From Anaerolineaceae bacterium (GTDB taxonomy: Bacteria > Chloroflexota > Anaerolineae > Anaerolineales > Anaerolineaceae), in assembly GCA_029975475.1 (NCBI GenBank), contig JARKPB010000008.1, forward strand, positions 62,001 to 126,000: 64,000 nt of DNA, read 5' to 3'. The notes under the pieces were generated by a model, which was not told the origin of the DNA, did not search any database, and worked only from the letters and a program-made list of their open reading frames with translations. The position numbers were made by a program, and so were the translations under genes. Positions 25,440 through 34,151 of this stretch are shown here, in pieces (the first letter of the stretch is position 1; each line of letters begins with the position of its first letter).

Positions 25440-25468
25440 ATTATAGGGGATTTCTGGAGGCTTGTCAA
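25440..25468 (-). promoter_or_regulatory. consensus sigma-70 promoter of the ROK/sugar operon
   Basis: On the minus strand TTGACA (25468-25463) and TATAAT (25445-25440) are separated by exactly 17 bases: a full consensus match. It points at the ROK gene and the operon behind it. Confidence 0.85.
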
Positions 25469-25494
25469 TCATCGGAGATTAAAAAAATGCAATA

Positions 25495-25527
25495 GAAAAC
25501 GGCGCGGAGGTGTCACCACCGCGCCGT
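25495..25527 (-). terminator. intrinsic terminator of pepD
   Basis: A 9-bp stem (acggcgcgg at 25499-25507, ccgcgccgt at 25519-25527) is followed on the minus strand by TTTTCTATTG, about 30 bases past the pepD stop. Confidence 0.75.
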
Positions 25528-25557
25528 GATGCGAGCATCGGGGCGTCTTGTTCTTGC

Positions 25558-26994
25558 CTAATCGGTGCTGCTTTTCAGCAGCGCCACCATAAAGTCCCAG
25601 ACTTTGTTAATCGAAGGGATGTAGAGCCTTTCCTGGGGCGAGTGGGGGTCGCGGATGGTCGCCCCCAGCGAGATCATATCCATTCCCGGGTAAATATCTC
25701 CCAGCTGACCGCATTCCAGCCCGGCATGGATGGTTTCGATCTTCGGCGGCGCGCCAAAAAGAGTCTCATAAATCTTCTGAGAACGTTCCAGCAGCGGCGA
25801 GTTCAGATTCGGTTTCCAGGCGGGGTAATGGTCGCTGCGTGAAACCTCTGCGCGGGCGAGCTGGGCGACCGATTCGATCTTGCGGGTGATCTCCATCAAT
25901 CCTGAGGTGGTCATGCTGCGCTGGCTGGAAAGGGCTTTCAGGCCGTCTTCGGCCAACTCGACGGTCGCCAGGTTGTTGGACGTCTCCACAAAACCGGCGA
26001 TCCGGGCTGACATTTTATGCACGCCGTGCGGCAGAGCCTGCAGGAAGGCGATCATTTTCCGCGAGTCGCTCTCTGTGGCGGCGCGCCGGGTGTGGACTTC
26101 TGACCAGGTCATGCTTAAACCGTCTTCAATTCCGCCGTATTCGTCCTGCAGGGTTTGTTTGAAACCCTTGAGGGCGTTTTCGAGTTTGGCGCGGTCTTTG
26201 CTGGCGATCACCACAACGGCTTCCGCCTCGCGGGCGATAGCATTGTGGGCGGAGCCGCCGCGCATTTCGGCGATGCGCAAATTAAGCGTCTGGGCAGCTT
26301 CTCCAAGCGCGCGCGCCAGGAGCTGGTTGGCGTTCGCGCGGTTTTTGTTGATATCCATCCCGGAATGGCCGCCCTGCAGGCCGCCGAAGGTGATTTTCCA
26401 TGCGATTTCGTGAGGTTCGGTCATGGTGAAGGTGACGGGGAGGTTCATGCGGCTTTTCAAACCGCCCGCGCAGCCGACGATAAACACCCCCTCTTCTTCT
26501 GAATCAAGGTTGATCAACCTTCGCCCGGAGACAAAATCTTTGGGCAGTTTAGCCACGCCGCCCAGACCGATTTCTTCTTCCACAGTGAAAAGCAATTCCA
26601 GCGGCGGGTGGCTGACTTCGGGGTCTTCGACCAGCGCGATGGCCAGCGCGACCGCGATGCCGTTATCCGCGCCCAGGGTGGTCTGGTCGGCGTGCAACCA
26701 GTCGCCTTCGCGGATGCAGCGGATGGGGTCTCTGGAAAAGTCGTGGGTCGAGTCGGGGGTCTTTTCACAGACCATATCCAGGTGGCCCTGTAAGACCAGC
26801 GTGGGAGCGTGCTCATATCCGGGAGTGGCTTTTACCCGGATCAACAGGTTGCCGGCTTCGTCGGTGACCGCCTGGTACCCGCGTTCTTCCGCCCAGGTTT
26901 GCAGCATGGCTGAAATCTTTTCCTCGTGGTAAGAAGCCCGTGGAACGGCGGCGATATGTTCAAAGATTTCCAGGACTTTTTGTTCAGGCTTCAT
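25558..26994 (-). CDS. pepD: cytosol non-specific dipeptidase (aminoacyl-histidine dipeptidase)
   Basis: M20C zinc metallopeptidase of 478 residues that hydrolyses dipeptides in the cytosol. The metal site is visible as LQGHLDMV (His and catalytic-side Asp), TTLGADNGIA (bridging Asp), FTVEEEIGLGGV (catalytic Glu and ligand), NLDSEEEG, and the late HAGLECG. An inserted lid domain lies near 205-390, giving the PepD length rather than that of shorter M20 enzymes. GGAGGTG precedes the ATG. It lies between the two sugar-sulfonate gene groups but has no evident part in them. Confidence 0.93.
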   Translation of the reverse strand: MKPEQKVLEIFEHIAAVPRASYHEEKISAMLQTWAEERGYQAVTDEAGNLLIRVKATPGYEHAPTLVLQGHLDMVCEKTPDSTHDFSRDPIRCIREGDWLHADQTTLGADNGIAVALAIALVEDPEVSHPPLELLFTVEEEIGLGGVAKLPKDFVSGRRLINLDSEEEGVFIVGCAGGLKSRMNLPVTFTMTEPHEIAWKITFGGLQGGHSGMDINKNRANANQLLARALGEAAQTLNLRIAEMRGGSAHNAIAREAEAVVVIASKDRAKLENALKGFKQTLQDEYGGIEDGLSMTWSEVHTRRAATESDSRKMIAFLQALPHGVHKMSARIAGFVETSNNLATVELAEDGLKALSSQRSMTTSGLMEITRKIESVAQLARAEVSRSDHYPAWKPNLNSPLLERSQKIYETLFGAPPKIETIHAGLECGQLGDIYPGMDMISLGATIRDPHSPQERLYIPSINKVWDFMVALLKSSTD

Positions 26995-27203
26995 GACGCA
27001 CCTCCGCGGCGAATAGGTTCAGACTGTTTTCAGCAGGCGGGGTCAAAAACCCACACCGGGTTGATTATAAGTCCGCAGACAGGCTTCGTCCAGTTGTCCA
27101 ACCGCTCCGCGGCTGGCTAAATTCGTGAGGAATTTTTCTCCTGTCCAAAACATTCTTCCTGTAGAATAAGCTCATCAATTTTCCTTTCACCTGAGGAGAA
27201 ACC
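26995..27203. other. divergent intergenic gap before the MFS-sulfoquinovosidase pair
   Basis: About 209 bp between pepD and the plus-strand MFS gene. A TGTAGAAT extended -10-like box lies about 40 bases before the MFS start, with a poor -35. I do not see a copy of the ROK inverted repeat here, so this pair may be controlled differently from the ABC operon. Confidence 0.35.
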
Positions 27204-28619
27204 ATGAGCCTTCAACCCAACAGCAAAACCTTACCCTGGCCGCAATATATTTTTCTCAACATCAACTGGTTCGCGCTGACCTTGCGCTCGCAGATGCTGG
27301 CCGGTCTGCTTGTGCCGCTGTTTGTGGAACAATTTGTTGGCCCGGAACAAAAGGGGACGTACTTCGGCATCATCCGCCTTTGGGGATTAATGGCTGCGGT
27401 GCTGTTTCAGGCGCTGTTTGGAATCCTCTCCGATCATTCCCGGCTTCGCTGGGGTCGGCGGCGCCCCTTTATTTTTATTGGCGCACTGGTCGAAGCCGTT
27501 CTGATCCTCAGCCTGGCCTGGGTGGCCGGTTTGAGCGGGATGACCGGCTATTTTGTGCTCTTCGGGATTTATATTCTTGCCATGGCGTCTTCTAATCTAT
27601 CTCAGGCCGCCACCCAGGGCTTTATCCCGGATCTGGTGCCTCAGGAGAAGCGCGGGATCGCTTCGGGGATTAAGACCCTGATGGAGGTGCCGCTGCCGCT
27701 GGTGGTCTTTGGACTGGTGATTGCGCCGATGGTCAAGAACGGGAATATTTTCGGCGGGCTGCTGGTAACCGCCGCGGGCATGGTTATCTGCATGGCGCTG
27801 ACCATGCTGGTTCGCGAGGAACGGCTGGAATCATCCGAACCGTTAAACTGGAAGCCGTTTGTTTCTCTGGTGATCATGACCGGTGTGTTCACCGGTATTA
27901 TCCTGGGGCTGGGGCAGCTGGTGAAACTGCTGCTGCCCGTGCTGCCGGCAGGCAGCCGCGTCCTGTACGCGGCGCTGGGGATTTTTGCCATGGGGGCAGC
28001 GGTGATCCTCGGGGTGTGGGCCAGCCTCTCCGTCCATCTGGGAAAGGCCGCCCGCGAGAACCGCGCTTTCTTCTGGTTGGTGGTTAACCGCCTGGCGGCG
28101 CTGGCGGCGATCACCAACATCAGCGTTTTCCTGCTCTATTTTGTTCAGGAGAAATTCAACCTGCCCGGCAAGGAGGCCGCCGGGCTGGCGGGTCAGCTTC
28201 CGCTGGTCTTGGGTGTGTGCGTGATTCTTTTTGGGCTTGTGGCGGGCTGGCTCTCTGATAAAGTTGACCGGCGCGTATTGACCATCGCTGCCGGGCTGAT
28301 CGGAGCGGCGGGCGTGGCGGTGATTGTCCTCGGCGAGACCAAAGCCATGATGTTCGTGGCAGCCGCCATCGTCGGCCTGGCTTACGCGCTCTTTTCGGTG
28401 GCTTCCTGGGCGCTGGGGTCGGATGTCGTGCCCAAGGAACGCTCCGCTGAATTTTTTGGCCTGCAGAACATCGCCGGGGCAGGCGCCGGGGCGATCGGCG
28501 CGTACATTGGCGGTCCCATCGCTGACGCTTCCGGCTTTGTGTTTCTGATGGTGATCTTTGGCGGGATGTTCCTGCTTTCTTCTCTGGCGGCGCTCTTTTT
28601 ACGCCCCAAACAGGAATAG
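27204..28619 (+). CDS. MFS transporter coupled to the sulfoquinovosidase gene
   Basis: A 471-residue, 12-helix major facilitator. The loop 2-3 signature is FGILSDHSRLRWGRRRPFIF, as in SLC45/sucrose-type and related sugar porters, with a second copy (GWLSDKVDRR) near residue 355. GAGGAG precedes the ATG. The next gene, encoding the YihQ-type sulfoquinovosidase, begins two bases past its stop, so the two are co-translated. The likely cargo is a sulfoquinovose glycoside such as sulfoquinovosyl glycerol; it is not evidently a YihO-type GPH protein, so this is inferred from context. Confidence 0.85.
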   Translation: MSLQPNSKTLPWPQYIFLNINWFALTLRSQMLAGLLVPLFVEQFVGPEQKGTYFGIIRLWGLMAAVLFQALFGILSDHSRLRWGRRRPFIFIGALVEAVLILSLAWVAGLSGMTGYFVLFGIYILAMASSNLSQAATQGFIPDLVPQEKRGIASGIKTLMEVPLPLVVFGLVIAPMVKNGNIFGGLLVTAAGMVICMALTMLVREERLESSEPLNWKPFVSLVIMTGVFTGIILGLGQLVKLLLPVLPAGSRVLYAALGIFAMGAAVILGVWASLSVHLGKAARENRAFFWLVVNRLAALAAITNISVFLLYFVQEKFNLPGKEAAGLAGQLPLVLGVCVILFGLVAGWLSDKVDRRVLTIAAGLIGAAGVAVIVLGETKAMMFVAAAIVGLAYALFSVASWALGSDVVPKERSAEFFGLQNIAGAGAGAIGAYIGGPIADASGFVFLMVIFGGMFLLSSLAALFLRPKQE

Positions 28620-28621
28620 GT

Positions 28622-30604
28622 ATGGTGATTGAAAACATCCCCGGCGGTTTTCGCCTGACCGTGGGCGGGGTGGAATTGCTGCGCCACAGTATCAGCCAGC
28701 CCTGTTTGCAGCTGGCGCGCGCGGATTTCCATTTCCGCTCCCGTTCCGGACAGCACCAGATTAAGCGCGGAATCAGCCGGTGGGCCGCGCTGCCGGGGTA
28801 TGAACTGGGCGACGGCTGCATCCGGTTTTTTGGCGAAGGGATTGAGATTCGCGTCGAAGTGGGGGTTGAGGAGGGCGGATTCTGGTTGATGTTTGACCTG
28901 CCTGACAGCTGGAATTATGCCCGCCTGCGGCTGCCAGCCGGAAGTGCGGACGCGGTCTACGGCGGGGGGATGCAGTTTTCTTATCTAAATCTGCGCGGAA
29001 AGGTTATCCCGATTTTTACCTGCGAAGCGGGTGTGGGCCGCGACAAGCGCAGACTGGCGACCATCCTGGCCGATCTGGTGGCCGGAGCGGGCGGCAGTCT
29101 CTGGTCCACCTATAACCCGCAGGCGGTTTTTCTCACCACCGGCGGAGCCGGGTACGCTCTGGAGGGAGAACAATACGCGCAGCTGGATTTTCGCGGGAGG
29201 GAAGAACACGTTCTGGAATTCCTTGGCCCGGCGCGGCTGCGAGCCTTCAGCGCGCCCGGTCTGGGCGGCCTGGTCAGCCAGCTGACACGGCGCAGCGGTA
29301 TTATGCCCGCTCCGCCGGACTGGGTATTTGAGGGGGGCATTCTTGGTATTCAGGGCGGACTGCCTTTTGTGCGCGAGACGCTGGATAAAATGTGCGAAGC
29401 CGGGGCGGTCTTGACCGGGGTGTGGACCCAGGACTGGCAGGGCATCCGCATGACCCCGACAGGTAAGCGCCTGTTCTGGAACTGGGAAGTGGATGAGAGC
29501 CTGTATCCCAATTTACAGGCTGAAATAAAACAACAGGCGGCGCGGGGAATTCGCTGGTTGGGGTATCTCAACCCCTATTTCAATGCCGAAGGCAGCCAGT
29601 TTAAGACGGCGCGCGAAAAGGGATACCTGGTGAAGAACCGCGGCGGCGGGGACACCATGCGCCTGATCTCGGAATTTACGATCGGCATGCTGGACCTGAC
29701 CAACCCGGAAGCGCGGGAGTGGTACAAAGACATCATTCGCAAAAATCTGATTGATCTGGGCCTCAGGGGCTGGATGGCGGATTACGGTGAAGATGTGACT
29801 GAGGATCTGGTTTTTGCCAGCGGGCAAAGCGGGACGCAGCTGCATAATGCCTATCCGCGCCTCTGGGCGCAGTTGAACCGCGAGGCGGTTGAAGCGGCCG
29901 GGCTGGCAGAGGAACTCCTGGTGTTTCACCGCTCGGGAGCCTACGGCCAGAACCGCTGGTATAACCAGCAGTGGGGCGGCGACCAGCTGGTCGGCTGGGA
30001 TGAGCATGACGGTTTTCCTTCGGCGGTGGCGGGCGGTTTGAGCGCTTGTCTTTCCGGTATTCAGTATTACCACTCCGATGCCGGGGGGTATACCACCCTG
30101 GGCTGGTACAAACGCTCGAAAGAATTGCTGGCCCGCTGGACGGAGGCGAATATCTTTTCGGCCGTGCTGCGAACGCACGAAGGCAACCGGCCGTGGGCAA
30201 ATGCTCAGCCGTGGACGGACAGCGAAACCATCCGGCATTTTGCGCGCTGCACCAGGCTTCGGGCTGCACTGGCGCCGTATCTGAAGCATGTTTCGGCGGA
30301 AGCCCAGGTGAGCGGGATTGGGATGCAGCGCCCTCTGTGTTTGAAGGCGCCTGGTCCGCGAACCCGGGATAAAAAAGACGCCTGGTACCTGGGGGACGAC
30401 CTGCTGGTGTTTCCTGTCCTGCGGCCGGGGCTGACCCGGTTGCGGGTTGAGATCCCGGAAGGGGAGTGGGCTCACCTTTGGAGCGGGCGGCTGCACGGAC
30501 CGGGAACCCACGTTCTGGAATGCCAGCCGGGGAAACCGCCGGTGTTTTACCGCCTGGGCACGCCCTTCAGCGGTTTATTTGAGGAAATGCGCGAAATCCA
30601 GTAA
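28622..30604 (+). CDS. yihQ: sulfoquinovosidase (GH31, YihQ-type)
   Basis: A 660-residue GH31 enzyme that removes sulfoquinovose from sulfolipid-derived glycosides such as sulfoquinovosyl glycerol. The family's sulfonate pocket is complete. Gln270, Arg283 and Trp286 occur in TQDWQGIRMTPTGKRLFWNW, with the same spacing as Gln288/Arg301/Trp304 of E. coli YihQ. Tyr490 in HSDAGGYTTL matches Tyr508. The nucleophile is Asp387 (WMADYGE) and the acid/base Asp454 (WGGDQ). Blocks such as RTHEGNRP and GKPPVFYR are also those of YihQ. No signal peptide, so it acts in the cytosol after import by the coupled MFS protein. The ribosome site is weak, consistent with coupling. Confidence 0.95.
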   Translation: MVIENIPGGFRLTVGGVELLRHSISQPCLQLARADFHFRSRSGQHQIKRGISRWAALPGYELGDGCIRFFGEGIEIRVEVGVEEGGFWLMFDLPDSWNYARLRLPAGSADAVYGGGMQFSYLNLRGKVIPIFTCEAGVGRDKRRLATILADLVAGAGGSLWSTYNPQAVFLTTGGAGYALEGEQYAQLDFRGREEHVLEFLGPARLRAFSAPGLGGLVSQLTRRSGIMPAPPDWVFEGGILGIQGGLPFVRETLDKMCEAGAVLTGVWTQDWQGIRMTPTGKRLFWNWEVDESLYPNLQAEIKQQAARGIRWLGYLNPYFNAEGSQFKTAREKGYLVKNRGGGDTMRLISEFTIGMLDLTNPEAREWYKDIIRKNLIDLGLRGWMADYGEDVTEDLVFASGQSGTQLHNAYPRLWAQLNREAVEAAGLAEELLVFHRSGAYGQNRWYNQQWGGDQLVGWDEHDGFPSAVAGGLSACLSGIQYYHSDAGGYTTLGWYKRSKELLARWTEANIFSAVLRTHEGNRPWANAQPWTDSETIRHFARCTRLRAALAPYLKHVSAEAQVSGIGMQRPLCLKAPGPRTRDKKDAWYLGDDLLVFPVLRPGLTRLRVEIPEGEWAHLWSGRLHGPGTHVLECQPGKPPVFYRLGTPFSGLFEEMREIQ

Positions 30605-30633
30605 GGATTGAGCCGGGAAGCTGCGAGCGCGGT

Positions 30634-32487
30634 TTAGACCGGGATGAGATGCTCGTAATCACTGACCGTGCCCCCGTCCAGACAGCACTGGATAATGGCT
30701 TTTCCGAGGGGGGAAAGGGCAGGGGTCAGGTATTCCTGCAGGCAGGCCTGCGCGAAGGACTCTAGCAGCTTGGCGCCTTGATCATAAGCTTCAGGGCCGA
30801 CTTCAGGCTGGGTATCAACCTGAAGAAATTCGCGCGGAATCTGGTAGCCTTCCACCTGAATGTGGTTCATGGCATATCCCAGAAGGGAGCAGCGGGCCGG
30901 GCGGATTTGATGCGGCTGAAAGCGCGAACTCCCGCGCCGGGCGAGGTATTCGCGGGCGATCCACTGCGGATAAAAACCCACCCGCCAGGCGCCGATGTGT
31001 TGATTGGGGCAGAGGATATACCGCGTGCGCCGGTAGGCGGTGAATTGATCCAGCAGGGCGTTAGCCTGCGGTACGCGCTGACCGCTGACAAAGGGCCAGA
31101 AGGAGCCAACCCCTTCGCTGCTCATGCCGTTCTGGTCAACAATACTGGGGTTGTCGTGCCCGCGCGGCGAAATCAGCCGCCAGAGCCAGGCCAGCGCCGG
31201 AGGAAGTAAATGAAACAATCCCAGAATGCCGTAGCTGGGGTGCTCCCGGGTGCAGGGCGGCGTGCGCACGCCGAAAGAACGGATATCCACAGCCACGGGT
31301 TGATTGACGACATTGGGGACGATATGGCGGGGGACGACCACCCTCGGATTGGGGCAGGGTTTACCGGGCTGGTCTTCAATATGCTCCCAGATCATCGCCC
31401 GGCTGTTTGGCACAGCGTCAATGTTCAGGAATAAGAGCGGGGCAGAGGGCACCGCGGTCAAACGTTCCAGATGCGGGTCGGTGCCGTAGGTTTTAATGTG
31501 ATCGACTCGCAGGAACCAGGCTTTTTCGGCATCGGTCAACACCAGCTTTCCGTTGCCGTCCTGAAGGCTGGGATGGCAAAGAGCCATGTCATCGGTTACA
31601 GGATGGAGCGCGCAGGCTCGCGGCAATTCCAGGTACACTTCTTCCCCGGTCAGGATATTCTTGCCGTAAGGAAGCCGGCCGTCGTCGCGGCGGTGAGCCA
31701 GCTCAAGCATTTCGCTTTTCCCGCCGCCGCTGGCGCCTTCGTGCATGATGACCACCTGATTATCATACGGGGTGACAACCTGAACCGCGGAGCAGTGCGC
31801 GGTGACCCAACCTTCGCGTTCACCCTGATCGAGGAGCATCCCAAAAACGCCTTTTTTCGCGGATGGCCCGGGGTAAAGGTTGTATGAAAACATTTCGTAG
31901 CGGTCAGGCGAACGGCGGTGGACTACCACCTGACGGCCGTTGAAATGAGTGTGGCGGAAGACCGGGGCGGTAAAGATCACCGCCTTGGGGGAAAAGCTGG
32001 CCGGCAGTTCCCGGGGCGGGATCAACCCTTGCAGCATGGCGAGGCCAAGCGCAAAGAAACCGGCATTGGCAGGTGCGACCGCGAGCGTGTCAATGCCCAT
32101 ATCTGGCAGACCGGCAGTGAAGTAAAAACAGATTAATTCCTGACCGGACAGCCATTGCAGGGTTTCGCGGCGGACTTCGTCGAAATCGCGGTTATAAACC
32201 GCATTGAAGCGCGGTTTATCGGATGGTAAATCATCGCCCACCAGCAGGCAGTCTGGGTCGCGTCTGCGCATATACGGGTCGAGGTAATTGGCCGACACAC
32301 CGTTGCGAACCCTGGAGACCAGCGCTTCGACCACTCTTCCCTGTCCAGGCACGTCGTAAGCTACCTCAAAAGAAGCGCTGCCTTTTCCCCCGCAGGCAAG
32401 ATCGATCAATTGATCCATGCTTTCGGCAAAGGTAACTTTTGGAGCCGAATCAAGCAATTGCTGAAGGTCGTCGGGCAGCGTTACCAT
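30634..32487 (-). CDS. DUF4914-like PEPCK-type P-loop protein
   Basis: A 617-residue soluble protein with a kinase-type P-loop, EGASGGGKSEML, at about 250-261, as in phosphoenolpyruvate carboxykinase. Later blocks include LTDAEKAWFLRVDHIKTYGTDP, PLLFLNIDAVPNSRAMIWEH and a C-terminal helical tail. It resembles what I recall of the uncharacterised DUF4914 family; the reaction is unknown. GAGGTGAG lies before two adjacent ATGs (32490 and 32487). The open frame continues upstream to 32766 as an apparent three-helix extension, but it crosses a good promoter and overlaps patA, so I reject it. It is convergent with the sulfoquinovosidase gene, with no visible functional link. Confidence 0.7.
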   Translation of the reverse strand: MVTLPDDLQQLLDSAPKVTFAESMDQLIDLACGGKGSASFEVAYDVPGQGRVVEALVSRVRNGVSANYLDPYMRRRDPDCLLVGDDLPSDKPRFNAVYNRDFDEVRRETLQWLSGQELICFYFTAGLPDMGIDTLAVAPANAGFFALGLAMLQGLIPPRELPASFSPKAVIFTAPVFRHTHFNGRQVVVHRRSPDRYEMFSYNLYPGPSAKKGVFGMLLDQGEREGWVTAHCSAVQVVTPYDNQVVIMHEGASGGGKSEMLELAHRRDDGRLPYGKNILTGEEVYLELPRACALHPVTDDMALCHPSLQDGNGKLVLTDAEKAWFLRVDHIKTYGTDPHLERLTAVPSAPLLFLNIDAVPNSRAMIWEHIEDQPGKPCPNPRVVVPRHIVPNVVNQPVAVDIRSFGVRTPPCTREHPSYGILGLFHLLPPALAWLWRLISPRGHDNPSIVDQNGMSSEGVGSFWPFVSGQRVPQANALLDQFTAYRRTRYILCPNQHIGAWRVGFYPQWIAREYLARRGSSRFQPHQIRPARCSLLGYAMNHIQVEGYQIPREFLQVDTQPEVGPEAYDQGAKLLESFAQACLQEYLTPALSPLGKAIIQCCLDGGTVSDYEHLIPV

Positions 32488-32527
32488 CATCTCACCTCGT
32501 CGGGGTTGGGCGGAAATAATTCCGCCT

Positions 32528-32556
32528 AGTATCCATGAAAAAAGGAAAAATGTCAA
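32528..32556 (-). promoter_or_regulatory. sigma-70 promoter for the DUF4914-like gene
   Basis: On the minus strand TTGACA (32556-32551) and GATACT (32533-32528) are 17 bases apart, about 40 bases before the chosen start codon. This supports the short start. Confidence 0.6.
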
Positions 32557-32758
32557 TAATACTGCCAGGCTGGAAAAGAAATGATTTCCAAATTTGATTG
32601 CGCGAAATTCGTGAACCAGATAAAGTAATGACACGATCAAAAGCCAAAAATTGGATTGAGTCAAAACCACAGTTAGAAAGGAGGTGCGCCAAGTCCACGG
32701 CATTTCCCCCCAGATTTGTTTTGCCCGCTGAAACACTACCGACAAAACAGGAGAGAGT

Positions 32759-34117
32759 ATGCCCAATTCTTATGATGACGCGCTGTCCTATTCATCCCGC
32801 TGGCTGGAGATTATCCAGAAAGATGAAGTTGATGAATCCCTCGGGAAAGAGATCATTACTGAATCGATCTATAACTTTTCCCATCACTTCAATAAGGGTT
32901 GGCTGGAGTATCGCAAATCGGTGACCGAGTCTGGCGACTGGGCCGGTACTGAATGGACCGGCAGTGGCGCGGTCTTCCGTGATGTGCTTGGGCGCGAGTT
33001 TATCGACTGCCTGGGCGGGTATGGAATGATGGACCTGGGCTGGTGCCACCCGGAGGTGGCGGCGGCGGTAAAGGCGCAGCTCAAACGGACGCCGATGCCC
33101 AGCCAGGAGTTGATCGATCCGCTGCGCGGTGTGCTGGCGCGGCTGATGGCTGAAATCACCCCGGGTGATCTTCAATACAGCTTCTTCTGCGCCAGCGGTA
33201 CCGAAGCCATCGAGGGGGCGGTCAAGCTGGCCAAGATGTACACCCGAAAGAGCGGTTTCATCGCAGCGCTCAAAGGCTTTCACGGCAAGACGATGGGATC
33301 GCTTTCGATGATGGGCAAGGCGGATTACCGCCAGCCCCCCGGAATTCTATACGGCGGGCCGGTGTACCATGTGCCTTTTGGAGATGCGGACGCGCTGGAG
33401 CGGCAGCTTGAAATTTGCCGGCAGGTCGGGGTAGAGATCGCCGGTGTGCTGCTGGAACCGATTCAGGGCGAAGCCGGGGCGATTGTTCCGCCAGATGATT
33501 ACTGGCCGCGGGTGCGGGAACTTACCCGCCGGTACGGGGTATTGCTGATCGCTGACGAGGTGCAAACCGGCATGGGCCGCACGGGGAAGCTTTGGGGACT
33601 GGACCACTGGGAGGTGGCGCCGGATATCCTGGCGGTGGCGAAATCGCTGGGCGGAGGGGTGATGCCGATCAGCGCCTTCAGTTCCACAGAGGAAATCTGG
33701 CAGGTGATGATGGAGCCAAATCCATTTATCCACACCACTACCACCGGCGGCGGAGCGCTGGCCTGCGCTGCCGCGATCGCGGCGATTAACGTGACCCTGC
33801 GCGACCGGCTCTGGGAAGCGGCAGCTGAAAAAGGCGCATATATTTTCAATATTCTGAACCGCTTGAAAGAGCGGTACCCCAAAATCCTGGCGGACGTAAC
33901 CGGCAAGGGTCTGCTGATTGGCATGCATTTTGACGATCCCCATCTGGGATACCAGGTGGCGGCTGGACTTTTCCGCCGCGGCGTGCTGGTGGCGGGGACG
34001 CTGATCAGCGCGCGCACGATTCGGATTGAACCGCCGCTGGTCATCACCTATGAACAGATCGACGCCGTGATGGAACGCCTGGAAGATACTTTCAGGCAAA
34101 TCAACGCGGCATTGTGA
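32759..34117 (+). CDS. patA: putrescine aminotransferase (class III, YgjG-like)
   Basis: PLP-dependent class III aminotransferase of 452 residues. The N-terminal YgjG-type region (FNKGWLEYRKSVTESGDWAG) is followed by CASGTEAIEGAVKLA (PLP phosphate loop), LIADEVQTGMGRTG with Asp266, and the PLP lysine Lys295 in LAVAKSLGGG. YgjG transfers the amino group of putrescine to 2-oxoglutarate, giving 4-aminobutanal, which cyclises to pyrroline. ACAGGAGAG precedes the ATG. A sodium:solute symporter gene follows by 34 bases and is likely the matching importer. Confidence 0.88.
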   Translation: MPNSYDDALSYSSRWLEIIQKDEVDESLGKEIITESIYNFSHHFNKGWLEYRKSVTESGDWAGTEWTGSGAVFRDVLGREFIDCLGGYGMMDLGWCHPEVAAAVKAQLKRTPMPSQELIDPLRGVLARLMAEITPGDLQYSFFCASGTEAIEGAVKLAKMYTRKSGFIAALKGFHGKTMGSLSMMGKADYRQPPGILYGGPVYHVPFGDADALERQLEICRQVGVEIAGVLLEPIQGEAGAIVPPDDYWPRVRELTRRYGVLLIADEVQTGMGRTGKLWGLDHWEVAPDILAVAKSLGGGVMPISAFSSTEEIWQVMMEPNPFIHTTTTGGGALACAAAIAAINVTLRDRLWEAAAEKGAYIFNILNRLKERYPKILADVTGKGLLIGMHFDDPHLGYQVAAGLFRRGVLVAGTLISARTIRIEPPLVITYEQIDAVMERLEDTFRQINAAL

Positions 34118-34151
34118 ACTATTTCCAAGCAAATCAGCGAAGGAGGGCGAG

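Noticed and set aside
32490-32766. N-terminal membrane extension of the DUF4914-like protein
   Set aside because: It has apparent helices, but it crosses a good promoter, overlaps patA's start and lacks a ribosome site, while GAGGTGAG marks the internal start.
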